From: Marinicella algicola
GTDB lineage: Bacteria; Pseudomonadota; Gammaproteobacteria; Xanthomonadales; Marinicellaceae
DNA length: 64,000 nucleotides
NCBI RefSeq assembly: GCF_028401385.1
Contig: NZ_JAQOMR010000001.1
Span: forward strand, 3,330,501-3,394,500
Direction: 5' to 3'
Positions 17,722 through 26,170 of the stretch are shown in pieces. The translations under genes and the position numbers were made by a program. Within the stretch, counting starts at the first letter, position 1. Each line of letters begins with the position of its first letter. Below the pieces are notes generated by a model that made no database searches, was not told the DNA's origin, and was given only the letters and a program-made list of their open reading frames with translations.

Positions 17722-19226
17722 TCAGCAATAGCGCAGCGGCATTTTGATATGCACCCGTAGGCCGGAGTCGGCGTAGTCGACAACAACCTTGCTGCCTATC
17801 ACCTTGTCGAGGCTGCGTTCGATCAAAACCGAGCCAAATCCGCGCTCTGCAGGCGGGTTCACAGCCGGGCCACCCACTTCCACCCAGTCCAGCTCCAGAT
17901 GCCCGACGCCGCCCTCATCGCAGCAGGAAACCGTGATATCAATGACGCCAGCCCGTGTCGAAAGCGCGCCGTATTTTGCGGCATTGCTCGCCAGCTCATG
18001 GATGACCAGACCAAGCGCCAGCGCCTCATCCGGATCAAGATAGACAGCGCCCCCATGAATATCGATCTGACGGCTGTTGCCGTCGATAAAGGGCGCGACC
18101 TGCGAACGCAGTAGCCCATCAAGCGCAATCGCTCCCCATTGCTCGTCTGACAGCAGCGTGTGGGCCGCCGATAGCGCCTGTAGCCGGCCGGAAAAGGCCA
18201 TATTGAATTCGGCCGAACTCCGGGAACGCCGCAACGTTTGCCCGGCGATCGACTGGACGATGGCCAGCGTGTTCTTGACCCGGTGGTTGAGTTCGCGCAG
18301 GAGCAGCCGCGTCTTCTGTTCGGATTCCTTGGTCGTCGAAATATCGACGACAACGCCAAAGACCGATCCGACCTCGTCGTCGCAGAGCATATTCTCGTAT
18401 GTGCTGCCGAGTGACAGCAGCCATTTCCCGGTTTTCTCCACCTTGAACTCGTACTGATACTCCTCGCCACGATCCAGCGCGGCCTTGAACCTCCGCAGCA
18501 TGGGAAACCGGGTATCCGGAGTGATCGCGCTGAGAATGCCGCGGCATGTGACCGGCTCGCCGCCCGTCATGCCCAGCATTTCGCGAAGGGCATTGTCGCA
18601 TTCGACCGTATTGCTCTTCCTGTCCCAGCTCCAGGCGCCGATATTGCCGGCGCGCATCGCCATGGAATGACGTTTTTGCGCCCGAGAAAGCGCAAGATCT
18701 GCCGAAGCCTTGCCGCGTGCAGCATCCTTCAACTCGTAGAGAGAGCCCGCAAGATTGGCGAGACGACGCAGCGCCTGGGCGTCTTCGGGCGTGGTGTCGC
18801 GATGATTCTTTCCGTCGATCACGCAAAGCGCGCCGGCGTTCACGCCATGAACCTTGATGGGCGCACCCGCGAAGAATTTGACAGGCCGACCTTCATAGAC
18901 AGGAACCGATGGCGCGACCTGGCTCCGCTCGGCTGGATCGTTCATGATCAGGGCCGGGTCTTTTTCAGTGCAATCGGATACATGAAGAGGCCCGAGCGCG
19001 CTGGTACCTCGTGAGGCTCCATGCCGCAAACCGCCTGCACCCAGTTTTCGTCATAATCTGCAATAACGATGAGCGCGGCAGGACACGAAAAACGCATCGC
19101 GGCCGATTCGACGATCGCGATAAAATCCTCATCTGTTTCGGCTGCACGCATGATTGTCTGAGAAAGCGTATCCAGACGGTCCTGATCGTTGATCGCGTCG
19201 ACTATTTCGGTCGGCAGATGTTCCAC
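17722..19226 (-). CDS. GAF-PAS HWE-family sensor histidine kinase (one-base lesion)
   Basis: A ~501-residue soluble sensor kinase. An N-terminal GAF domain (~residues 20-165) is followed by a PAS domain (~185-300, GAWSWDRKSNTVECDNALREMLGM) and an HWE kinase core with the phospho-His in RELNHRVKNTLA, N-box HELASNAAKYGALS and the W-x-E motif in LDWVEVGG. The frame breaks at 18961-18965 (TTTTT); a sixth base restores IALKKDPALIMND. HWE kinases are the usual inputs to PhyR. Its own EcfG-type promoter (19331-19355) and the nearby ecfG/nepR/phyR suggest it senses stress for this pathway. Confidence 0.85.
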
Positions 19227-19330
19227 TGGGTCCCAAGCTCTTCAATATGATGCAAGCCCGTCATCGGAGGCTGATTTCAAAGATTCCAAGTGACCGAGAT
19301 TGCCCGTTCGGACTTTCAGTCATGCTAGGG

Positions 19331-19355
19331 AACGCTTGAACGTAGCTACGGTTCC
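19331..19355 (-). promoter_or_regulatory. EcfG-type promoter of the GAF-PAS HWE kinase
   Basis: On the minus strand GGAAC (19351-19355) is followed after 16 bases by CGTT (19331-19334), about 100 bases upstream of the kinase start at 19226. It lies in the ~260-base gap between ecfG and the kinase, which contains no other feature I can see. If used, the kinase is under positive feedback by EcfG. Confidence 0.7.
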
Positions 19356-19488
19356 ATCAAAACCAGAAATTTATCTGGGTGCTGCAGATCCAGGTTTTCG
19401 AGGCTCTATCTGTGGACGACGGCTGAGTGAAAAGGCGCGCCCATCGCGCTGCGGACAGAAGCCCGGCGGGACGAAGCGCGCCTCACAT

Positions 19489-20049
19489 CTAGCGCGTCAC
19501 AAAGGCATTGCCGACGACTGCTGCAGAATTTGCATCAGGTCCGAAATCGACCTCGCCCTGAATATCCAGCAACTCCAGAAGCTTCCCGCGCGCCCTTGCG
19601 ATACGGCTTTTGATCGTACCGATGGCGCAACCGCAGATTTCGGAAGCCTCTTCATAGGAAAAGCCCGACGCGCCGACCAGAATAATCGCTTCGCGCTGAT
19701 CGTCGGGAAGCCGGTTCAGCGCTTTCCTGAAATCGCTCAAATCCATGGCGCCGTACTGAGCGGGGTGGGTCGAGAGCCGTTCGGTGAAAGCATTGTCGGA
19801 ATCCTGGATTTCACGGCCACTTTTTCGCATCTGGCTGTAGAATTCATTTCTGAGAATCGTAAACAACCATGCCTTGATATTCGTGCCTGCTGTAAAACTC
19901 TCCTGTTTGGCCCAGGCCTTCATGATCGTGTCCTGTACGAGATCATCGGCAAGGTCCTGATGCCCGCACAGCGATACCGCGAACGCGCGCAGGCCTGGCA
20001 CCGTTTTCAACATGTCACGTTTGAACGTCGTATCGTCGTCCCTGACCAC
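19489..20049 (-). CDS. ecfG: EcfG-type general stress response sigma factor
   Basis: A 186-residue ECF sigma factor of the EcfG group. Region 2 (~residues 20-85, DLADDLVQDTIMKAW and TNIKAWLFTILRNEFYS) binds the -10 element. Region 4 (~115-165, LPDDQREAIILVGASGFSYEEAAEIC-like, GTIKSRIARARGKL) binds the -35. It starts with GTG five bases after the nepR stop, behind an AAGGAT box, so nepR and ecfG are translationally linked. NepR holds it inactive until phosphorylated PhyR captures NepR. Six sites matching its consensus occur in this window. Confidence 0.93.
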   Translation of the reverse strand: MVRDDDTTFKRDMLKTVPGLRAFAVSLCGHQDLADDLVQDTIMKAWAKQESFTAGTNIKAWLFTILRNEFYSQMRKSGREIQDSDNAFTERLSTHPAQYGAMDLSDFRKALNRLPDDQREAIILVGASGFSYEEASEICGCAIGTIKSRIARARGKLLELLDIQGEVDFGPDANSAAVVGNAFVTR

Positions 20050-20054
20050 GTTGG

Positions 20055-20248
20055 TTATCCTTCAGATTTTTGCGAGGAAGCGGATTCTGCTGCATCGAGA
20101 CGTTCGAGCAGGTCAAGAAACCGATCCGGGATGTCTTCCTGCTCGACGGCGTTGTAGAGCGCCTTGAGGCGGCGACTGATCGCTTCCTCCGGGCTTTTTG
20201 CCGTGCCAGGCAGGGCTTCCCTTTTCCCAGGCTGCTGTTGCTTTTCAC
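20055..20248 (-). CDS. nepR: Anti-sigma factor NepR (one-base lesion near the N-terminus)
   Basis: A ~64-residue anti-sigma factor for EcfG. The diagnostic core is visible on the minus strand: EEAISRRLKALYNAVEQEDIP followed by DRFLDLLERLD, the two helices that clamp EcfG or PhyR. The frame has no start codon of its own. A GTG at 20246-20248 behind an AGGA box lies in the next frame and is joined by restoring one base in the runs at 20219-20228 (CCC-TTTT-CCC). Alternatively the ATG at 20284 in that same frame would give a longer, nearly leaderless product. It overlaps operon-wise with ecfG. Confidence 0.8.
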
Positions 20249-20290
20249 CAATACTGTCCTGTTTGTACCCTGTTTAATGTTCAAGCCGAA

Positions 20291-20315
20291 AACGTCGGCT
20301 AGAATAAAAAGTTCC
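20291..20315 (-). promoter_or_regulatory. EcfG-type promoter of nepR-ecfG
   Basis: On the minus strand GGAAC (20311-20315) is followed after 16 bases by CGTT (20291-20294), giving an autoregulated nepR-ecfG operon. The -35 box is one arm of a palindrome (GTTCCGCCCGATCGGGAAC, 20311-20329) that places a second GGAAC on the plus strand towards phyR. No CGTT follows that second box at the right distance. Confidence 0.8.
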
Positions 20316-20411
20316 GCCCGATCGGGAACTTTTTTCTTTCGCGCATTCTGATCAACTGAAAGTGCTCAATGAGCCTTCCAACAGACCTTAAGAGGCAGGA
20401 GACTAGATAAT

Positions 20412-21206
20412 ATGTCGCTTTCAACCCGTATCGCTGCCCATTTGCCGTATCTGAGACGTTACGCCCGCGCCGTGACCGGATCGCAAACCTCAGGCGATGC
20501 CTATGTAGCCGCCGTCCTCGAAACATTGATCGAAGACGTTTCGTTGTTCCCGGAAGACGGGGACGACAAGGTTTCACTATACAAACTCTTTTCACGCCTT
20601 TTCAGTTCCACAACCATCGAAATAGAAGATATTGAATCCCCTACTCGTGGGAGAAACGTGCGGCAGCCAACCTGATGGCCCTGCCAGCCAAGCCACGACA
20701 GGCGTTTTTGCTGATCTCACTGGAAAGTTTTTCACATGCGGAAACCGCGACCATTCTCGAGGTCGAGCCTGATGTGATCTCAGGTCTCGTCGACGACGCT
20801 TCTGCCGAAATTGCCCGTCAGGTCGCCACCGACATCATGATCATCGAGGACGAGACCTCTGATCGCGATGGATATCGAGCAGATGGTTGAGAGCCTTGGA
20901 CACCGCGTGACCGGCATCGCCCGCACCCATACGGAGGCTGTGGCGCTCTACAAAAGCTCGAAGCCGCGCATGGTGCTCGCCGATATCCAGCTAGCCGACG
21001 GCAGCTCCGGTATCGATGCCGTCAATGACATCCTGGAGAACGATTCCATTCCGGTCATATTCATTACCGCATTCCCCGAGCGGCTTTTGACGGGTGAGCG
21101 CCCCGAACCCACCTTTCTGGTCACAAAGCCCTTTAACCCAGACATGGTCAAAGCATTGATCAGCCAGGCTCTGTTCTTCCAGGAGAGGCAAGAAGAGGCC
21201 GCCTGA
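20412..21206 (+). CDS. phyR: General stress response regulator PhyR (two one-base lesions)
   Basis: A ~264-residue response regulator with an N-terminal sigma-like domain (~residues 1-135) that mimics EcfG, and a C-terminal receiver domain (~140-260) with the phospho-acceptor Asp in MVLADIQLADGSSG and the Lys in LVTKPFNP. Phosphorylation exposes the sigma-like domain, which sequesters NepR and frees EcfG. The frame breaks at 20638-20641 (CCCC, one missing; restores SPYSWEKRAAANLMAL) and near 20855 (one extra A; restores IIEDEPLIAMDIEQM). Divergent from nepR-ecfG, the standard arrangement. Confidence 0.88.
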
Positions 21207-21236
21207 CGGGCTCGAGAGGTCACAGCAGGTAAACTC

Positions 21237-21263
21237 AAAAAGGTGGCTCCGGCCGCCTTTTTC
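21237..21263 (+). terminator. Terminator of phyR
   Basis: A short stem GGTGGC/GCCGCC (one G-U pair, TCCG loop) is flanked by an A-run on the left and TTTTT on the right, ~30 bases after the phyR stop codon. Confidence 0.8.
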
Positions 21264-21273
21264 TTTTGTTTCA

Positions 21274-21298
21274 GGAACCCTCACAGCGGCGAGACGTT
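21274..21298 (+). promoter_or_regulatory. EcfG-type promoter of the DUF1328 gene
   Basis: GGAAC (21274-21278) is followed after 16 bases by CGTT (21295-21298), with the DUF1328 start codon 29 bases further on. It sits directly behind the phyR terminator. Confidence 0.8.
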
Positions 21299-21326
21299 CT
21301 TTTCACAGCAAACAAAGGAGAATGTC

Positions 21327-21491
21327 ATGCTTTATTATGCGGTCGTGTTTCTGGTCGTTGCACTCGTTGCAGCCGCACTCGGCTTCGGTGGCATCGCAGG
21401 CGCATCAGCGGGCATCGCCCAAATCCTGTTCTTCCTGTTCCTGCTTTTCTTCGCCGTCGCGGTGATTGTCAACTTCGCACGCCGCAGGTAG
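21327..21491 (+). CDS. DUF1328 small membrane protein
   Basis: A 54-residue, almost wholly hydrophobic protein of the DUF1328 (YtjA) family: two membrane helices ([21 protein letters not shown] and [21 protein letters not shown]) and an Arg-rich tail. The start ATG follows an AAAGGAG box. The function is unknown; the family is widely stress-induced in proteobacteria, in agreement with the EcfG-type promoter just upstream and the terminator just downstream. Confidence 0.82.
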   Translation: MLYYAVVFLVVALVAAALGFGGIAGASAGIAQILFFLFLLFFAVAVIVNFARRR

Positions 21492-21512
21492 GACAGTTCT
21501 CGCAGCGCAGAT

Positions 21513-21551
21513 AAAAACGGTTCTGATCAAAGCGGTCAGGACCGTTTTTTT
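21513..21551 (+). terminator. Terminator of the DUF1328 gene
   Basis: A long stem (AAAACGGTTCTGATC paired with GGTCAGGACCGTTTT, with wobble pairs) is followed by a run of T's, about 20 bases past the DUF1328 stop. Confidence 0.88.
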
Positions 21552-21594
21552 GTTGGTGACGATGACCTGTTCAGAGCGCCTCTGCGTGCAACAA

Positions 21595-21624
21595 AAAGGC
21601 AGCGGCGTTTCCACCGCTGCCTTT
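21595..21624 (-). terminator. Terminator of the CsbD gene
   Basis: An 11-bp perfect stem AAAGGCAGCGG/CCGCTGCCTTT with an 8-base loop lies ~23 bases beyond the CsbD stop on the minus strand; the flanking A-run gives the T-tract. Confidence 0.88.
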
Positions 21625-21646
21625 GAGCATCTGCGCGCGATTGCGA

Positions 21647-21847
21647 TCAGTTTATCTTGGACATCCAGTTATCGACGTCGCGCTCGGCTTCGTCACGCTC
21701 CTTGCCGTAGCGCTCCTGAATCTTGCCGACGAGTTTTTCGCGATTGCCAGCGACCACATCCAGGTCGTCATTGGTCAACTTGCCCCATTGGGCCTGCGCT
21801 TCGCCTGTAAACTGCTTCCAGTTTCCTTCAACACGATCCCAGTTCAT
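21647..21847 (-). CDS. CsbD family stress protein
   Basis: A 66-residue hydrophilic protein of the CsbD family, with the hallmark N-terminus MNWDRVEGNWKQFTGEAQ followed by W-GKLTNDDL. CsbD proteins are small general-stress proteins of unknown biochemistry. A well-spaced EcfG-type promoter lies ~40 bases upstream and a terminator follows, so it forms a one-gene stress unit within the phyR locus. Confidence 0.88.
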   Translation of the reverse strand: MNWDRVEGNWKQFTGEAQAQWGKLTNDDLDVVAGNREKLVGKIQERYGKERDEAERDVDNWMSKIN

Positions 21848-21887
21848 AAGAGTGCTCCTTTCATTGAGCTTCCGTTTCGCTTGGGTA

Positions 21888-21913
21888 AACGCACGGATCG
21901 CCTCGGCTGTTCC
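21888..21913 (-). promoter_or_regulatory. EcfG-type promoter of the CsbD gene
   Basis: On the minus strand GGAAC (21909-21913) is followed after 17 bases by CGTT (21888-21891), ~40 bases before the CsbD start codon. The spacing is one base longer than in the other five sites but within the known 16-17 range. Confidence 0.75.
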
Positions 21914-22109
21914 ACATCAGCGCACTGTTTTTCGGCGGCTCGCGGCGCTGCCTGTTGTTATTGACAACAAAATAAAAACAGAAATGAACGATAGCGTCTG
22001 TCTCTGCGGCCCGGAGCGGAACATCGCAACACACCACCGGCGACTTCCCCGGCAAGGCGCTCGAGCGGTACGTTATCGTGAATAGATCAAATACATTTCG
22101 TCGTTAGCC

Positions 22110-23874
22110 ATGAAACGAAGCGGGACGCGCGATCGCCGTCCCAGACCGAGGTCAATCGCCGAACGTCATGAAAGATTTTTCAACAAGATCGGGACAGACA
22201 GGTTTCGGGCCTTGAACCGGCTTCTGCCGGCGCTGGTCTTTGTCGTCGTCACCGCTATAGGCTGGGGGATGTCTTTTTCGATCTACCGTGCCTCCGAGGT
22301 GGAACGCCGGGCCAGCTTCGAGATGATCGCCGGAGATGCGGTCGATCAGCTTACCAGCCGTTTCTACCAGCACATGTCGCTTTTGGAAGCCACCAAGGCG
22401 TTCTTCGTCGCCACCGATGGCAGGGTCGACCGGCAAGCCTTCAAGACCTATGTCGAGGGCCTGGATACCGAAGGCCGCTATGACGGCATTCAGGGCATCG
22501 GGTTTGCACGTATGGTCTATACCGGCAACGAGACCAGAGCCGAAGACATGATCGAACAGTCTTACGGCGGCGGCATCGAGATCTGGCCCGAGACCGACCA
22601 GGAATATCGCGCGGCGATCGTGATGCTGGAGCCCGACAACGAGCGCAACAGGGCCGCTATCGGCTTCGACATGTACAGCGAGCCGGTCCGGCGCGAGGCT
22701 ATGGCCGATGCGTTTGCGACCGATACGCCGCGCGCAAGCGGACCCGTCGAGCTGGCGCAGGAAATTACGGCGTCAAAACAGGCCGGTTTCCTGCTTTACC
22801 TGCCGTTCAAGATGGATCAGGGGCCCCATGATGCCGATGGCAATCTCCCCTTTCAGGCTTCATATATGCGCCGTTCCGCGCCGGAGATCTATACACCGCC
22901 GTTCTCGGAGATACGCCCGGGCTGCCCGTGGAGATCGAAGCTTTCGACAAGGCGCGACCGGACACGCCGTTGTTCAAATCCGCAGGCTTTGATACGGCGT
23001 TGACGAAAAGTGCGGTGAGGTTCTCTCGCGAAGTGGATATCGCCGGGCGCACCTGGGTTCTGGCAATGACGCCGAACGCAGCCTTCAAGCAGGCGCAATT
23101 CGACATCACCCCTTCGTGGTCGGCTCCGTTGCCCTGCTTCTGGCCGTCGCGCTGGCATTGGCTACGCAATGGCAGCTCAGAGCCCTGGCCGCCGCACGGG
23201 AAGTTCAGCGTGTCACCCAGAAATCGCTTCAGGAGCGCGAACTGATGCTCCAGGAAATGAAGCACAGGATCAAGAACTCGATTGCCCGCGTCCTGGCGAT
23301 CGCGCGCCAGACAGCCTTCCATGCAGAAGGGCTCGAGCAATTCATGGAATCCTATTCCGCCCGCCTTCAGGCCATGTCGACTGCGCAGGACGTTTTGACG
23401 CGCTCGCGCTGGCAGCGGGCTGACCTGAAAGAGCTGCTGACCAAGGAGCTCGAACAGGTCTTCGGTGACACCGGCTCTCACTACGAGATCTCCGGACCGT
23501 CGGCCGAACTCGACGAGAAAGCCACGCAGGCCTTCAGTCTGACCTTCCACGAGCTGGCAACAAACGCCCTGAAATATGGAGGAATGGCCGAAAGCAACGG
23601 CACGCTCGAGGTTTCATGGTCCTATGAAGCCACCGGTCCGGCACGGAAGCTCAAACTGATCTGGCGTGAGCACGGCAATAAGGCCGTCGCCACGCCCGAG
23701 CGCAAGGGCTTCGGCACACGGCTGATTGACGCCAACATCATCGGCGAGCTCCAAGGCACGATCGAGCGCCTCTACGGTGACAACGGACTGACCGTCGAAA
23801 TCGTCTTTCCAAGCCCGGCCGAAACCGGAGGCCGCCGCTCACGCTGGCGGCGCAAACGCCGCCATAGCAGCTGA
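22110..23874 (+). CDS. CHASE-domain membrane HWE-family histidine kinase (two one-base lesions)
   Basis: A ~588-residue membrane sensor kinase. One membrane helix (~residues 37-58) is followed by a periplasmic CHASE domain (~75-300, FKTYVEGLDTEGRYDGIQGIG) and a second helix (VGSVALLLAVALALATQW). The HWE kinase core has the phospho-His in QEMKHRIKNSIAR, N-box HELATNALKYGGM and W-x-E in LIWREHGNK. One T is missing at 22874-22875 and one C at 23109-23112; correction restores FRAGDLYTAVLGDTPG and ITPFVVGSVALLL. It ends in an Arg-rich tail. Its location suggests a second input to PhyR. Confidence 0.86.
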
Positions 23875-24243
23875 CAAACCAAACGGCGGGGCCAAAAGGA
23901 GCGCCGGTTTTCAACCCGAGCTTTTCAGACTGGATCATCGGTCGGCCGATAGAGCGGGCCGATCCGACGCGGCCGGCAACGGCGGCGTCAACCTGGCTGC
24001 GTCCTATGCCCGACGAACACTCTGAGCAGCCCATGGCGGGTGATGTGTGAAAGACGACGCGCCTCTGCCTGCCAGCGTCCTCTGAGTTGCCCTATTGTCA
24101 CCATCGTGATCTCCGCACCTGAAATCACGATGGTAAGCACATCTGATGCGATGCCAAGGGTTATCCCGGCACAAGGCTTGCGCGGGTCTTGGCCTCAGGT
24201 CACTTGCGATATAGCGTCCGCGCGGCGAAGGGAGCCGTTCACG
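23875..24243. other. Intergenic region with a perfect inverted repeat
   Basis: No gene is supported in this ~370-base gap between the CHASE kinase and the DUF6880 gene. It contains an 11-bp perfect inverted repeat, ACCATCGTGAT (24100-24110) and ATCACGATGGT (24124-24134), with a 13-base spacer and no T-run. A GGGAG box for the downstream gene is at its right end. Confidence 0.55.
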
Positions 24244-25691
24244 ATGGCAAAAAGACAACGCTGAATGCGAAGAATCTGGAAGCACTGGGTGCAAAGCGCC
24301 TGGCAGAACTTCTGATCGAAATATCGACCGGCAGCGCAGCTGACAAACGGCGACTACGCCTCGAACTGGCTGGCGAACAAAGCAGCGCCGATATGGCCAG
24401 AGAGATCCGGAAACGCCTCACCAGCATTCAGCGCGCCCGCAGCTTCATCGACTGGAGAAAGGTCAAAAAGCTAAAAGCGGACCTCGAAATGCAGCGCTCA
24501 GCGATCGTTGACAAACTCGAACCCCAAGACCCCGACGAAGCGCTGGAGCTGATCTGGCGTTTTCTCGACTTGTCCGATTCTATTTTCGCACGCTCAGATG
24601 ATGGCAGCGGCTCACTTGTTGAGAGCTTTCATGACGCGTGTGTCGATGCCGGACGCATCGCAAAAGCATCTACCGTGTCCCCGGAAGCATTGGCCGAAAA
24701 GGTATTTCAGGCGTTGCAGGACAACGGCTACGGTCAATATGATCCACTGATCGAAGAGATGATCCCGGCACTCAAAACCGTCGGACTGGCTCGTCTGAAA
24801 GAGCTGGCAACCCAATGGCTCAACGAAGCCAGAACCGAAAAGCCCCGACGCGAAGGCCGGATCATCGGCATGAGTCTGAACGGACCGATCTACGAAGACG
24901 AGGTCTATAGTCGTCACGATGATCTGTCGGCACGTATCGCGCTTGAAGCCATTGCAGACGCTGAGGGCGATGTCGACGCTTATATCGCGCTGCAGACCGA
25001 ACAGGCCAAGCAGTCACCTATGATCGCGGCACGGATGGCGGAAAGGCTGCTCGAGGCCAATAGAGCGGGAGAAGCCCTTACAAGGCTGGATCAGGCTGCC
25101 CCGGAGAAAGGCCGGTCTTTTCCGGTTCTGGAATGGGAACAGGCACGCGCAGATGCGCTTGAGGCACTGGGCCGCGAAGATGATGCGCAAAAATTCAGAT
25201 GGCAATGCTTTGAATCATCGCTCGAACAACAGCATCTCCGCGACTATTTGAAACGCCTGCCCGATTTTGATGACCTTGAGGCCGAGGAAAAGGCAATGGC
25301 TTGGATTGCTGAATATCCAGGCGTTCACCAGGCTCTTCTGTTCTTGATAGAATGGCCTGCGCTTCGCGAAGCCAATGCGCTCATTCTGGATCGCTATGCC
25401 GAGTTCGACGGGAACCATTATGAGTATCTGACACCGGCGAGCGAAACCTTGAAAGAGAAGTACCCGCTGGCAGCGAGTTTGCTACTCAGAGCCATGATCG
25501 ACTTCAGCCTCAAGAATGCACGTTCCAGCCGCTACAAGCACGCCGCCAGGCACCTTATCGAGTGTGAAGCACTTGCGATGCACATTGACGATTTCGGGAC
25601 GGCTGCCCCGCATCATACCTATCTGGCAAAGCTACAGCGCGACCATGGCAGGAAGTCCGGTTTTTGGACGGCAGTGGAGCGGCTGTACTGA
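24244..25691 (+). CDS. DUF6880 family protein of unknown function (one-base lesion at the start)
   Basis: A ~482-residue soluble, helix-rich protein resembling the DUF6880 family; no biochemical function is known to me. The N-terminus has the family pattern AKNLEALGAKRLAELLIEISTGSAADKRRLRLELAG, and the middle and C-terminal parts look like alpha-helical repeats. The proper start is the ATG at 24244 behind GGGAG, reading MAKKTTLNAKNLEAL if one A is added to the run at 24249-24253; otherwise translation would have to begin at a distant GTG/ATG without a good site. Stands alone, flanked by long non-coding gaps. Confidence 0.7.
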
Positions 25692-26170
25692 TTCTGCCTC
25701 TGAAAAAATGCGCCGCCGTTGGCCTATCAGGATCAAGGAAGCGTTCCGGCCATAACCCTCACATGAATTCTGAATGTCGACGCTATGGACCATGAGCCCA
25801 ACGATGTGGCGCCTGCGGCCTTTGCTCTTGTTACCCGCATCAAAGCCACAAACGCAGCCACTTTTCGTGGTTTTGACCCTTTGAAGGTCGATCACGCCTG
25901 ACAATGGCGAGACTTAAGCTGATAGGGGCTGCTGCGATCCCCAATCCCGCGCGCCTCGGCATGACGCGCGGGGGGCGGTTGGCGAACTGAAAAGCCCGAT
26001 CCCTTAGCTCGACGACACGGAGAAAGCGCACATCCGAAACGAAGTCTCACCCGGGCATTTTTTGTTTGGCGTATTTCAGAAGACAGAGCTTTAGCCACCG
26101 GCTGACCCGCGACAGCGTGAGCAACCATAATGGTTTAGCGCGGTCGCGACCGCTCCCCCTGCCGTTTAAT
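25692..26170. other. Intergenic region with palindromes, no gene seen
   Basis: A ~480-base convergent gap between the DUF6880 gene and an aldo/keto reductase. No ORF has convincing coding character. It contains an inverted repeat CCCGCGCG/CGCGCGGG (25946-25972) and a perfect 14-base palindrome GCGGTCGCGACCGC (26140-26153) just past the aldo/keto reductase stop. They may act as terminator-like structures, though neither has a T-run. Confidence 0.5.

Noticed and set aside
22018..22042. GGAAC upstream of the CHASE kinase as an EcfG promoter
   Set aside because: No CGTT occurs 16 or 17 bases downstream (GGCG/GCGA instead), so it does not meet the consensus.
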